Assembly: GCF_000003815.2 (NCBI RefSeq)
Contig: NC_049989.1
Span: forward strand, 1,911,644-1,975,643
Length of the DNA: 64,000 bases
Source: Branchiostoma floridae
Lineage: Eukaryota; Chordata; Leptocardii; Amphioxiformes; Branchiostomatidae
Direction: 5' to 3'
The notes below the pieces were generated by a model. The model searched no databases. It saw nothing but the letters and a program-made list of their open reading frames with translations, and was not told the origin of the DNA. The position numbers and the translations under genes were made by a program. Shown here piece by piece: positions 37,452-49,392 of the stretch; within the stretch, counting starts at the first letter, position 1; each line of letters begins with the position of its first letter.

Positions 37452-38082
37452 CCTCATAGGCTTATCAGCTTCTTTCTCGTACGCAATGAACGATGAATAC
37501 TAAAGCCAGCCAGCAGCATTAGAGAACGGGAGGCCCATCTCTAAGTAACTGGCACAACAAGAGCGCGAAGACATCATACCTCCGTGATGTAGTTACAGTT
37601 TCCAGCATGTCTTGTTTGTTTTGTTTGAATCTTCATTTATTCATGAGAAGCTCAAGTCGGCCTGCAGGCCGCTTTTCACTAAGGTCATGAAGGGAGGTAG
37701 GATAAGGTAATATAGCAGAGATACAGATCACATCGAGTCCTAATAAATCTATCAACATATATCAATGCATATACACGGTACAAAACATAAGTCATTGCAA
37801 ATAAGGTTGTGATTAACATTACATGTGTCCATTCATCACTTCTTGTCCCGCCAAGATGAACGTGACTAGCATATGGAAACTATATAACTGCGAAAACACA
37901 GACCAACAATAATATCTCCCCGTGAATTAGTAGCCCCTTCTATTGACCCTATGACCTGGAATGTCTGTCAGTGGTAGAAAGGTTGAAAATGACTAATTAA
38001 AAACTCCCGCAACTCTGACCTTTTCTCTTTCACTTCCTGTCATTCTATGCCTATATATAGTATATAGAAATCCATTGTGGCG
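37452..38082. other. intergenic with LINE-like 3' fragment
   Basis: Bases 37635-37690 (TTTATTCATGAGAAGCTCAA, then CGGCCTGCAGGCCGCTTTTC) read as a minus-strand LINE 3' tail. No exon supported. Confidence 0.35.
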
Positions 38083-38260
38083 TAACGACAACGTGTTTGA
38101 TCCACAACCCAGAGGTCCCGGGTTCAAATCCTGTCATGTCAACGATCGTGTGCCCATGGGAAAGGCTCTTACACGATTTCCTCTCCACTCAGGTGGAAAT
38201 GAGTACCTAACTGCGATCAGGGACGTCCCTTGGATAGGGCATTAGATAAATACCGTTCCA
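38083..38260 (+). mobile_element. tRNA-derived SINE, plus strand
   Basis: Box B GGTCCCGGGTTCAAATCC (about 38114) lies in a tRNA-like head. The shared body CGTGTGCCCATGGGAAAGGC and CCACTCAGGTGGAAATGAGT follow. An AAAG microsatellite lies just beyond (about 38280-38300). Confidence 0.75.
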
Positions 38261-38299
38261 TAATGATGATCGTAGCTACTAAAGAAAGAAAGAAAGAAA

Positions 38300-39313
38300 G
38301 AACTAGCTATAGGGAGCACAGACAAACAGAACTACCGAAAACAGGGCCTCAGTTTAGCCTCCATAGAGAGCCTGCTATGGAGGCTAGCCTCAGTTCACGG
38401 AGGTGACAAGCGACGTTATCCTGTCTCCATCTTTTCTCCATCCCTATAATGGCAGCTCTTTTCTTTAACCTGTCAATGTGCATGTTGGCCTTGCTTTTTC
38501 ATTGTAATGATCCTGACCGCACCATTTACTAGATCACTCCTGTTTACAAAATTGCAAATTAGTACACAGGTGAACAGATATGCTATCTGTAGCCTTAACG
38601 TAAAAGACGAAATAAGCGTGGTGGACGTTTACGTCGTTAAAGTTTGACAAATCCAGGTAATAAGGTACACAATAAAAAGTTACTCAAATAACTGGGTTAG
38701 TTTTGTAAACGGTCAGTCGTTTCAGGCAGCATCGGTTATCTTTCGTCAGCGACTGTGAGACTTCTAACTTTCTACAAACCGCTATCTTTTGTCGGTGACT
38801 CTCTCGGTTATGCATGTTGTGTAAGATAAATCAACGAGCTATACTTCATTTCTCCCAGTAAACGAAATTGAAGCAAAGATAGTCGAAACCTTTTACCATT
38901 TACAAAGAACGAGCATCAGCCTCTTCATATTTGGTCGGCCCCAGGAACATGGACACAAAATAGGCCTAGTAGAAGTATTGGAAATAGAAACTAAATAAGA
39001 GTTATTGCAGGCTTGGGAGCCGTTGATTTGATAAAGAAGTGTATAGAACTCGGAGTCACATCCTTAGCGCACTTATTGAAATGGCAACTTGCCCTATTAT
39101 GCTAGGAAAATAGACCCAGTTTGTCATATCATAACATCCCTGTTAGTCTATTACCATTCAAAGATACTTCAGCATTGTCGGACACATGTGAAAGCTGGTG
39201 TAAAACGTGTTTTAGAATTCTGAATGTGTGGCTTTGAATATTCTCAAAATGTGATTTGTTTTACAAAAAAACTCTAACTTCTTGCCCTTAAGAAATGTTG
39301 CAATTTGTAATAA
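38300..39313. other. intergenic, no gene recognised
   Basis: No supported exon or repeat family member apart from the short AAAG run at its left edge. Confidence 0.3.
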
Positions 39314-39567
39314 ATGACCCAAGTTACATATCATCTCATGTCGCTTCAACTTCAATTTGGTGAATACAGTTATATGTCGAGCGTTATCAATCTGTCATAT
39401 TCTTTATTGATAGTCTGTGTGATGTATGCTCTACGTCCCGACACAATAAGAACGTTATTTCGGGAGATTCTCCCGGGAAGGGGTGTGTTTAAATGCCAAG
39501 GTTGGATGTCAATCAAAAGGTCTTCAAGTTCAACAGAACTATTTCATATGCCATCACGTTTGATTAA
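39314..39567 (+). pseudogene. possible GPCR seventh-helix fragment
   Basis: A frame starting at 39314 reads SYMSSVINLSYSLLIVCVMY, then ALRPDTIRTLFREIL. A hydrophobic helix ending in Y-A-L-R followed by an amphipathic R/F helix is the usual TM7-helix 8 pattern of rhodopsin-family receptors, but NPxxY is replaced by VCVMY. A splice donor (AAG-GTGGGTAC) follows base 39567. A stop codon lies immediately upstream of 39314 and no other receptor helices were found nearby, so this is either a decayed fragment or a chance hydrophobic ORF. Confidence 0.22.
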
Positions 39568-39784
39568 GGTGGGTACATATACGATCCCTGTGTGTACAAT
39601 CATGTACGTGTGTGGGTGTAGTACTCGAAACCTCCTACACTTTTTTGTTATACAGAACAGTTTTGTTATACATTCATACATTGATTGGTTGAGTTTTATG
39701 ATTTTCCTGTGAGTCGGCCTTGTGAAAAAAAGTATCAATGATAGAAAAGGGAGGTCTGGCTCTACATTTAGACTTCAACTATTT

Positions 39785-40260
39785 ACCTCCGTAAAGCCGG
39801 AGGTATTGTTTTCGGTCTGCGTGTTTGCGCTGGTGTTTGTCCGCAGTTGATTGAATGTTGTAGAATGACAGGATGTGAGGCTGAAGATGTTGTAAACAGA
39901 GGCTGGCAGGATGGGAAGGTTGGCCCGGGTCCAAAGCTGGTCCCGTGGGCTGACAGGAAAATGCATAAAAACGAGAAATTCACAATAATGAGTAAAACAA
40001 GAAATTTACATTTACACTTCAGATATGCCTCCATGAAGGCAGAGGCATCGTTTTGGGTCTTTTTGTTTGTCTGTCTTTGTGTTTGTCCGCGGTTGTGTGA
40101 ATATTATAGAGTGACAGGATGTGAGGTGGATGGTGGTGGAAACAGAGACTGGCAGGATGAGAAGATTGGTTTGGCTCGGGTCCAAAGTTCTTCCCGCAGG
40201 CTGACAGGAAAATGCATAGACAAAGAAATAATGAATAAAACGCAAAAGAAATGATAAAGA
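39785..40260 (+). repeat. tandem pair of hairpin-headed dispersed repeats
   Basis: Two units about 242 bp apart (39785 and 40027) each begin with a CCTCC/GGAGG-type palindrome and continue through TTTGTCCGC, GACAGGATGTGAGG and GGCTGACAGGAAAATGCATA. This is the family also seen at 1889 and 7904. Frames through it are not genes. Confidence 0.65.
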
Positions 40261-40319
40261 AATGCACAAAAAATGATGAAGTATGAGATCTTCAATTTCT
40301 TGTTTTTTAAATTTGTTTA

Positions 40320-40480
40320 TTATTCTTATTTTATCTTATTTAAATTCTTTATTCAGATACCAAACAAAGACATACATACAGGTAAAACACGTACAATACA
40401 GTTGTGCTGGCAATAATCATGCGGCATTTAAAAGAGATTACAGAGTTTAACAGTTTCTTGTTAATATTGTGAGATCGCGA
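40320..40480 (-). mobile_element. LINE-like 3' fragment, minus orientation
   Basis: TTTATTCAGATACCAAACAA followed by a CATACATACA run resembles the 3' end of a non-LTR element read on the minus strand. Class not assigned. Confidence 0.3.
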
Positions 40481-40708
40481 GTTTCCCCGCAGACTATATC
40501 TGACACTCCAATATCCATGCGAGTCTGGGAACCCTGCCAACCACAGTCCGCCAGCTGGCCGAGCCGTCCGTATTACCTGTTTCTCAGGAAACACGCCACG
40601 GCGATCCAATAGCGTCTCTATATGTATCCTGGCACACCCAAAAACAGATCAAGGACTTGGTGAGTGTGATCTATTGGTAAAATGAATGGGTGAATGATTA
40701 AATGACGG

Positions 40709-40880
40709 AATGAATTGATGGATGAATGAATGAATGAATGAATGAATGAATGAATGCATACATACATACATACACACGTACATACATATGTACATCACGA
40801 ATGAATGAATGAATGAACGAATTGATGCATGAGTGAATGCATACATACATACATACACATATACATCGAGAATGAATGAA
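40709..40880. repeat. TGAA/CATA microsatellite cluster
   Basis: Interrupted runs of TGAA (about 40715-40755 and 40800-40820) alternate with CATACATACA runs (40758-40790 and 40838-40860). The pattern partly repeats itself with a ~90-bp step. Confidence 0.85.
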
Positions 40881-42239
40881 TGAATGGATTGCGAACTGAG
40901 AGCTATATATGGGTCATTTGACATGTTGGTGCCGTCTGTGAAATATGTATGCAAAGATGCCCCAGATGTTTTTATTAGTTTGTAAGCTGGATGTTTAATT
41001 AAGAAAATTATGAGCAAATTCCTTTTTTCTTCGAAAAGGCCTCGGTTGAAGAAAAATAATCAGGTTTTGAAGTCGCCAACATATGCTTAAACTATAATTT
41101 TCTGTCTAAGAAAAAACAAAATTGACAAAATACGAAGAAAGCTCTAAACGGACGTGTGTGTAATCATGAGTCACCACTTTCTATATGTCTACAACTTTGC
41201 AGCAGAGCCAAACCAGATGTCCAGTTCACGAAATGCCCTATTGCACCTTTCCTACCTTACATCCTGGTGGGCTGTCCAACGCCGGACACACGCCGGGAGA
41301 AACAAACAAGCAAACAAACAAACAAACACAACAACTAGCTACAATACCATTTGTTTTACAGAGAAACTCTTGCTTCTTCTCCTGAAACCGTTGACAACTA
41401 ATAATAGAATAGTAATAGAATAGTAATAAATAACAAACAAACAAACATAACAACTAGCTACAATCCCGTTTTTACGTAAGGACTACACACAGAAACGACA
41501 CAAGTCTGAGATGATCCCAAGTAAAATCACACAGAGAACAAAACCTCACGACTGCTGTAACAGAGAACGCCTTCTTTCTCATTATCGTGTCGTTCGCGCC
41601 CACGGCTGCGTGTAATCATAGACACATTAAAGGTAGGCAGGATTGGGACTGATAGTCACGGGATTGGCAACCGGGTTTTGATATCAGGGTAGAGATCTAG
41701 CGATCTGGATGAATCGCTATTTTTACCGGTCGAGATCCCATCCGGACTTCCTGTCGACATTGATTGTGATCATACCCTTGTCACATTATCCACTATCTTC
41801 GGGCGTATCGATGGAAGATAGGCCATATTTAAGATCGACAGGGGGTTGCGCGTATTTTTCACCTGAAAACCACACCTGTCACATATAAGCAATACTTTGT
41901 ACCTAGTGCAATTGTTGTGCATTTAAGTTATTATTATAAGCGCCGCAGAATCGTCGTCCGATCGATTTTCGCCAAAATGTGACAGGGGTATCACTATCAG
42001 GACGCTATTTCTCAGGGGGTTCTCATATTGCTTCCGTCTATCATTGAAGTAGTTTTATTATTGTTTCTCATATTGTTTCTTTTATCATTGTGTTTGTTAT
42101 ATTTTATGTTGGTTACGTTGCTATGGACATATCCTGTCTGAAAGCAAAGAATAAAGTTCCAAGTTCCAAAGCTATGGATGGGTTAGGGTGGTCTGCCATT
42201 TATATCCCGTGTTTGCATACGATCCTTATGAGTTAGTGA
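40881..42239. other. intergenic with CAAA runs and a LINE-like tail
   Basis: CAAA repeats lie at about 41304-41330 and 41430-41445, each followed by AACAACTAGCTACAAT, so they are parts of a local duplication ~125 bp apart. Bases 42060-42175 end with GAATAAAGTTCCAAGTTCC, a LINE-type 3' end. No exon supported. Confidence 0.35.
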
Positions 42240-42440
42240 ATTGACATGCTCAACCAACATTTTTTAGTTAGCTGTTCTTGTATTAAATTGTTATACCATT
42301 TCATTCTAGAGACGCAGAAGAAGAGTGATGAATGTCGCTCGAAACGTCTGAAAGTAAATCTCCGTATTTTTTAATTCAGTTAATTGTAGAGATCGAATTG
42401 TATTTGGATATTGCTTACTTGGATGTCTAACCTCCATAAA
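42240..42440 (+). mobile_element. Penelope-like element terminus with hairpin-GAAACGTC motif
   Basis: GAGTG-ATGAATGT-CGCTC forms a 5-bp hairpin followed directly by GAAACGTC. Downstream, GTAGAGATCGAATTGTATTT and CTTGGATGTCTAA resemble a sequence at 10210-10250. A short hairpin followed by GAAAC is typical of hammerhead-bearing Penelope-like ends. Assignment is by pattern only. Confidence 0.35.
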
Positions 42441-43512
42441 TGCATATCTCGAGTTCCATCTCAATTCATTGATGTAAAACTCGTGACATGAGTCGAACTT
42501 GAAAAGTTCGGACTGGTTTATTTGAAGGTAGAGTATCTTTAAATTTACGGACTCCGATAGCTGTCTCTAGCGGCGCAGCAGTATCGGCGAGTCTGTGAGA
42601 TTATAATATCAGTACCAACACATATGAATCATAATGAATCTCCACACAGATATAACGTTGTATGAAGGAGAAATCGTCACCCATTCTATCACATATCTTT
42701 AAACATGACCCCTTCTTTGATTTTGATGGTGTAGAATTTTCTTGCTGGCTGTGATAGAATCAACCGCCGACAGGGATCCGAGACGGCCTTTCCTACATGT
42801 ATAACGAGCTTAAGGCAGCTGAACGTGGTACAGTTCGTGTACAATTACCCCCAAAATGCCCCCACCTTTGAGATCATACGACCTTCCTTACCAAAAATAT
42901 GTTAAACTCTGCCATTTACCTAAATGTGTGCGTTAACACGTGATAATTCAAAGACGAGAAGGAATATGTTATTTGAATGTATAATTTGTTCTTATCACAA
43001 GTTGTTAACTATTTAACAGTTTCAAACGTAGCACTAACGCTAACTCAATTATGTTCTACCGTTATCCACTTTAAGCCATTACCCCAAATGGGCCATTCTG
43101 CCGTTACCTCAAATAGGCAATTCTTGCAGAGAAAAAAACAGCTTTATCTGATATGCGTGTTTCCTGTAATTGTCTTGTGAACATTGTCTTGATCAAGGTT
43201 CAGATTAGGGGGACCGTGCATACATATGGACACCAATCACCACACGAAATCTGATTCTTGAGGACACGTAAAACATTCGCGATCGTAAAGCGTACGTAAG
43301 TGTCTTTCACGGAAAACCGCAGCCTTTCCGCATGGTTTAAGGCGTGCTTAAAGGTAATTCGTGCGGTGGGCCTATCCTATTGAAAAGATAGAGGTAGCCC
43401 CATAGCTTTTTTTGAGGCCGTTGGGAAAACAGTGTCTAGGGTACTGTTTGGGAAAGTGTATGTAGCCCAAACCTTTACTTTCACAGCAATTTACGTCCCC
43501 ACCCGAAGTCAT
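42441..43512. other. intergenic, no gene recognised
   Basis: No supported exon, tandem array or repeat family member. Confidence 0.3.
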
Positions 43513-43668
43513 GTACCCATTTTCAGACCTGTGTGAAGTGAGGAAATCCTGCGAAGTGCCTTTCCTAAGTACACAGCGTCAAGCCAGGAATTCTAGGAGT
43601 CGGAACCATGAACTCTCTCTCAATCTCGTGTCCTCTAGCCTAGTTCCTGAGCCATTGGACGCCGCGAA
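43513..43668 (-). mobile_element. decayed tRNA-derived SINE, minus strand
   Basis: The body landmarks AAGTGCCTTTCCTAAG and GTGAAGTGAGGAAAT and the head end CCTGAGCCATTGGACGCC occur in the same order as in the better SINE copies, but box B is eroded. The 114-codon frame across it is not a gene. Confidence 0.5.
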
Positions 43669-44545
43669 TGTACGAGTAAGTGACAATTTGTGGTTGAACC
43701 CCTCAAGACATAGACTGAAGACAGTGACGTATGATGTGATATCCCCGCCGTCTGGTGTCTGGATTATGAACAAACCCATGGCCACAGGCAATAGTATACA
43801 TACTGCGATGCCATTACTATCAATTAATAACACCAGGAACTGTTGGCAGGTATAGAACTGTGTGGAGGATTTAGTGTAGAGCTTCATCATCTTGGTAAGT
43901 CACAGAAAATAGGGTTTATTTTCAGCACAGCCTCAAAGACACTTTTCAGGCCATGAGAAAGGCTGCTGAAGAGGTAGCGAAACGTCAAATAAGTGCTTTG
44001 AAATGGGCTTCTACCTTTCACGATAAAAAGAAGTCAAAGCCAACAAAGTTAAGATTTAGAGTTAGCAGTTAGACTAGAGCAGTCACAGATTACATTGTGC
44101 TTCGTTGCTTCTTCATTTTTTTGTTACTCGATGCCTACGAATGATTGATTGATTGATTGATTGATTGCAATTATCCCTAGGGGAAAAATTTCTGCTGAAA
44201 AATTTGTATTGATATATTTCTATTGATGATGCTTGAGGAATGAAGTTAATTCAAACTTATACTTGCGTTCTTCCCCTCCTTATATCCAATTTCCAAGCTA
44301 GATAGTTTCCAGGGGATTTCCATGGCAATCATATATTGACTTTTATCAAATCCTTGACGATGATTTTTCTAACAAGGACTGTTTTGGTATTCCCATGCCT
44401 ACAGTTCCAAAATTTATCTGAAACCCTAGCACCCCGTGCTCACCCGTTATCATTACGTAAATGTCAAAAGTAGAGAAAGACGACCCCGTACCCAACGGGG
44501 GTGGTTAAATGGAAGTTTTCTTCCAAGTAATCTGATGAGAGCATG
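43669..44545. other. intergenic, short ATTG run
   Basis: It holds GGCTGCTGAAGAGGTAGCG-AAACGTC at about 43960, a third hairpin-GAAACGTC motif, and an ATTG microsatellite at 44142-44167. No exon supported. Confidence 0.35.
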
Positions 44546-44786
44546 ACGCAGGGTCACAGTCTTCTCGTCAGAGCTGTGAGGACCGCAAGGATGGTTTCAG
44601 ATGAAGGAACGCCGACGCGTAAACCAGGGATGCATCCAGCTTCTTTTGGATGTAGCATGATAAGGAAACTAAAGTTCGGTTACCTCATACCTCCATGAAA
44701 CATTTAGGATGATGCAGGGTCACAGTCTTCTCCTTGAAGCTGTGCGCACCACAAGGATGGTTTTCAGATGGAGGAACCCTGGCGCG
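44546..44786. repeat. direct duplication, copies 166 bp apart
   Basis: CGCAGGGTCACAGTCTTCTC at 44547 recurs as TGCAGGGTCACAGTCTTCTC at 44713. Both continue through AGCTGTG, AAGGATGGTTT, TCAGATG and GGAAC over about 75 bp. Confidence 0.8.
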
Positions 44787-45000
44787 CAAGCGAGCGACAC
44801 TTTTGATGTATCTGTACCCTGGTGGCCACCCGGGATCGGGCAGCTAGGACCTACCCTTGGAAAGGGTAGCGATAACTCCTTCGGGCTTAAACTCCCCCGG
44901 AGTGCTAATGTGAGATTGTCGGGCTGACTGCCTTGGCTCTCCGAACAAAACTTGCTAACAAACCTCGCTAGCTACCCGGTCCTGTCTGGCTCCCAGGGTA

Positions 45001-45120
45001 ATGTATCTGTATCTATATAGCGGGATAACCGCCCTTCGGCGTAACACACCAGCTGTGCAGGCACGCGGCGCGGCAGCAGCTGGTTGTATTACACTGAACG
45101 ACCCGTCACACCTAACCTTT
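45001..45120 (+). repeat. dispersed GTATCT-headed repeat, plus strand
   Basis: GTATCTGTATCTATA leads into ACCGCCCTTCGGCGTAACAC, then ACCAGC and GGCAGCAGCTGG. The same blocks occur inverted at 53187-53306 and partly at 52143-52180 behind a tRNA-like SINE head, so this may be a SINE body. Confidence 0.6.
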
Positions 45121-45472
45121 GCACATCTATCTGCAAGAGTGTTCTTTAAAACTATCCAGAGGAGATGCCCCTACTGAGCTTGGTGATAACAAATTCCACT
45201 CTACGATAGTTAACTCTGATACTTGAAGGCATGACTGTAGCTGGAAGACGAGCATATCAGGGATAAACAAGCCGCTAGGGGACCCAAACCGATACCACTT
45301 ACTATCGGCCTCAAGTGCTGTTTACCATTATATAAATCATAGCCACAGCATGTTCAGAACTTGAGATATCGAATACCAATACAATCAATGCAGGCGTTCC
45401 CGAGTTATATGTTGGTCCTCTACAAACACATGCAGTAGCTGGTTGAAAACCTCATAGTACACTGGTTGCCCC

Positions 45473-45481
45473 AAACACACA

Positions 45482-45541
<60 letters not shown>
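45473..45541. repeat. CA microsatellite
   Basis: About 34 CA units with two AAACAC interruptions near the left end. Confidence 0.97.
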
Positions 45542-45543
<2 letters not shown>

Positions 45544-47870
45544 TTACCCAAAACATAGACGAAGGTAAAGTGACACAGACGAGGCTTTCCATGCCCTGGG
45601 CACGAGCGACTCTTCAGGTAGACAGTCAGACACCACTACATGGTGCTGGGTTGGCCACAACTGAAGTTCTTTTCTGCCTCTCTCCCTATATAAACTCCAC
45701 TCTGTCTCCCTGCTCTGTTATCAACTCCTCTGTAAAACTGCCTGCGTCAGAGACCTGCCGGCTTTTTATCGATTTTTTTTTTCACAGGAGACAGATAAAA
45801 TCTAGAACGATAAAAGCCGGCTAGACTGTCTACTCATAATGTATGGACTTCATGTACTTATTACCGGCTTTGTAGTTCATTTCATCAAAGGATAATTATG
45901 GCACAGAAATAGCAGACTAAAATACGCGTCTAGTACTGGGACTCTTTGCCTTCTTGGAAATAAGTGGCGGGGGGCCACTTTACCACAGCTTGCATCCACA
46001 ACAATTTTACAAAACATGCGGTTTTTTTTACCATTCGTACATAATGACACTGCAAAGACTTCACAAACGTGGGTTGCTTTTACTCTTGCCGGCTGGTTGG
46101 CTGGCTGGCTAGTTGGTCGGTGAGTGAGTGAGTGAGTAAATGAGTGAAAGAATTTTGGGTCGTAGAAAAAGTTTTGATTTATTTTATATCGTTATGTAGA
46201 TTTTTCCTTTTAAATCACCTTTTAAACTGGAGCGGCGCCGACAATGACGTAATACCCATCAAGTCTGCTACGCCCGTCTTCCAAGAAACTGGAACAGAGA
46301 CAACATAGAAACAGAAGGGCAAAGGAAACATTAGACGTTAGTGCCGGAGTCTCCATATCACCTTACCACGGAATTGCCAGAAGGAAAAACGCACTTTGTG
46401 TTAGCCATTACTGCCACGAGGTGATCGCAAAGCAATTTAGACAGGATCGGTAACTGACATTGGCAGGTCACCTCACGTTATTACATGTTATCACCGACAC
46501 ATTTTCTAGCGCAGAATCGATTTTAAATTGAGCAAAGGCGGTGCATTTTCTCTTTAACATTCATCAAGCAAGCCGTCTTTGGAATGCGCTAGACGTGCCA
46601 TGGTGCGGTGATCTCCCAGATATGTTTTTAAATGCACAACAGGTGCCGATCGATATTTGCGGTGTAGGTGGGAAGTTTCTAAAGAACAAAGTACGTGTCT
46701 CCCATGTTATACACTGCTAATAGGCTGTAATAAGTTCTAAACGGGAACTTTGCTGCTCCAGATGTCTTACTGGGGGACGACTGCTGTGCGAAAGATGTCG
46801 GTAGCTTGAGGAATGATTCTATATTTTATGAAACTTTATTTTACAAAGATGAAAATATTCGAGATACATGTACGCCAGCATCCAGCTACAATAGAACGAA
46901 AAACTATGTAATTTGCACAAAGAAGAGAGAGAAAAGCATGCTAGGTACAGAAATAGATAAAGCAAAGAATAGTTCTCTTATTATCATTTTGTAACTAACT
47001 TCTAACTATCTAAAATGTATTTATTTCGTCTTTGATTATGATTATGATTATGCAGCAAGATTTGTCTTCATTGTATTCTTTATACTAACGACTTATCCTA
47101 AAACGGTTCAGCACCACTACTCAAAATTGTGATTAGAACTTACGCAACTTTGTGATTAAAATCACGCCGTGGAACCGACCCGTATCATGTATTGACCTTA
47201 AATGATGAACGTGACGTACTGTAAAGGCCACATGACGTACACCACTGTGTGAGGGACGGGACGATACGCGAATGACCCGGGGGTGGGGTGATTTATGACT
47301 ACACGCCGCAAGCGATTTTAGTTCTGCAAATTTGTCTCTTTATCCCCCCCCCTTATAAGTCTCCTTTCTCTCTATCTCCACTGATTTTGAAAGACTTCTT
47401 TCCTGATGTCACTAAAAGACCCCGGTAAATCATGGGTAGGGAAATTCGGTTAGGGTTTCACCCGTCTTTCGGAAGGGGCGTCAACTGGGGGTCCATTTTC
47501 GAGGAGGCGCCTCGAGCACTTAAAAGGGGAATGGCTGGCAACATGTCCCTTTACAAACATACCCTGCTACTGGAATAGCAAGGAAACTTGCTACCCTATA
47601 TGCCAACAGGGACTACAAAGTACAAGGTTCTAAACGAACGCATAGCGAGACTGTTACATTGTAGTTTAAGCTTGCTGGCCCTCCCGCTTTTGTTTTTCCT
47701 GTTAATTGTGGAACGTCTGTAAAATGATTTGCATTGTATGTTCAAATGTTTGGAATTGCCGTCTGTAACAAATTTACCCAATTCAGGAAGCCTGGTTGGC
47801 ACTTCCTGCGTATGTAATTTTGCTTTGGTGAAATAAATAAATAAATAAAAAAAGACCCATATCTTCTCTC
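45542..47870. other. intergenic, no gene recognised
   Basis: A 14-bp inverted repeat (CCGGCTTTTTATCG with CGATAAAAGCCGG) lies at about 45758-45823. GGCTG and GTGA runs lie at 46085-46135. An AAAT run at 47826-47853 ends a LINE-like fragment. No supported exon. Confidence 0.35.
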
Positions 47871-47946
47871 CTATGCATAGACATTATTGTGGTCCCAATA
47901 CATTATTATTCATAATGCAGTGGACCACAATAATGTCTATACATAG
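47871..47946. repeat. 76-base near-perfect hairpin
   Basis: The arms 47871-47895 and 47922-47946 match at 24 of 25 positions (core AGACATTATTGTGGTCC). The 26-base loop itself contains CATTAT...ATAATG. Size and pairing resemble a miRNA precursor, but a minimal palindromic MITE is equally possible. Confidence 0.8.
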
Positions 47947-48218
47947 TTATTACTGACGACTTTGCCGATGTATGACGTAACCACTGACGCACGAGCAGTG
48001 CCCCGACCTAACCTCTGACAGAAAGTTCGATATCAGCTCAATTATTTAATCTTCAGGCAATAATGAGAGTGCGTTATCCCTTAATTGGCGTCCACGGATT
48101 CGATCCGAGCATGAGCAGCATTCGATTCTAACTCGGGGTTTAAGGTCGTGACATCAAGCGTGACGTGATTACGCATATTTTAATGTTCTTTCTTTCTTTC
48201 TAACAACAAAAAATTACA

Positions 48219-48403
48219 TACTGTAAATGCATTTAAGTTCGCGGGGATTTAATTTTGCGGTAGCGAGAAAAAGAACTTTTCGCGGTGGTTTTAAGTTCGA
48301 GACAGCACCATGAACTGTACTCTCTTACTGCCATGGAAAAAAATCGCGGTGATTAAAAGTTCGTGGTGAAGCGACCACCGCGAAACTTTCTGCATTTACA
48401 GTA
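48219..48403. mobile_element. MITE of the CTGTAAATGCATTT family
   Basis: It is flanked by TA on both sides with ends CTGTAAATGCA and TGCATTTACAG. Inside are several inverted blocks of AAGTTCGCGG type. The TA target fits the Tc1/mariner group. No protein. Confidence 0.8.
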
Positions 48404-48596
48404 GTAGGGAAACTTTGGCAGTCACGTGTACCCCTGAGTTGTGTTGATCATTACAAAGTTGTCCTAAAACACAGTGAAAATATTTAAACACCAACTGCAG
48501 GAAAACACTGAACATTGTGGTACAGACCGTACCGTCTACCATTGACTGTTGTACAAACAGATCGTACATGTACACCTTTATTTTTCGGTGTGGCGT

Positions 48597-49392
48597 AAGG
48601 CCATGTTGATTTGATTATATGGATGACATCCGCGCTCGCACCAATTTTCGGCCGTTTCCAAAAAAAAAAAGTTTTCAACCACACAATAAACTGTGCAAAG
48701 CAGCTGTAAAATGAGCAAAAATATTCCGTAGATTGGAAAAAAGGTATCAGAAAACAGATAACTAATCATAGTCTAATGCCATAGAATGTCAAAATAAATC
48801 TAAAGTCAAAGAATAAGATGTGAAAGGACAGAAAGAAAAAAATCTACTGTTGGTAGGGGGAGGTACCAGTACAGAAAATTCAGGTCCTGTTCAGGTCCAG
48901 AGGATCATTTTCAGGTCCGGATCTGAACCTGGACCTTATTGTCTGTGGAAACTTGAGAACTGGCAATACTCAAAGCAATGGTAATCGGTCAGTTTTGCTA
49001 CAAAGGAATCTGTTTGGTGGATTATTGGACTCCCATTGGCATTTAAAAATGCCCCCGGTAAGACTCCAAATGCCTGCCGACATAGTGTTCCATTTTGTAA
49101 TTGGCGAAACCTGTTCCTCTGATTTTTTTCCCATGTCTGTTTTTTTCCCATGTCTGATTGTTCCAAGAAGAAAAAAATCTCTTGCACCCGTATGATGTAC
49201 TGGTCCCTACACCTAACTGTTGGTATACCATACTATGTGTGTCTAGTCCTATGTTCAATCTTCCTGGCCACTTTGATTTCAAACTGGAGGCAACTTTTTT
49301 TTTTTTTGCCAAACTTTTTTTTATTCGCTCGCTCGCATCAGTTTTGGAGTTCCCAAAGGATGTCATCCATATAATAAAATCAACATGGCCTA
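48597..49392. mobile_element. TIR element family A, copy 1, carrying a nested hAT-like insertion
   Basis: The inverted ends of 35 bp (48597-48631 and 49358-49392; core TTGATTTGATTATATGGATG) match at all but a few positions. A 362-bp hAT-like element (48854-49215) interrupts the interior. No transposase frame. Relatives are at 53851-54346, 63184-63627 and, decayed, 59412-59796 and 1445-1665. Confidence 0.8.
48854..49215. mobile_element. hAT-like non-autonomous element nested in family A
   Basis: Exact 8-bp direct repeats ACTGTTGG (48846-48853 and 49216-49223) flank ends TAGGGGGAGGTACCAGTACA and, inverted, TAGGTGTAGGGACCAGTACA (17 of 20 identical). The left interior repeats AGGTCC motifs as in 26567-27263. 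Confidence 0.75.

Noticed and set aside
39785-40260. CRISPR-like pair of repeats
   Set aside because: Only two units of ~240 bp that belong to a dispersed family in an animal genome.
45001-45120. CG-rich block considered as a promoter island
   Set aside because: The same sequence occurs inverted at 53187-53306, so it is a dispersed repeat.
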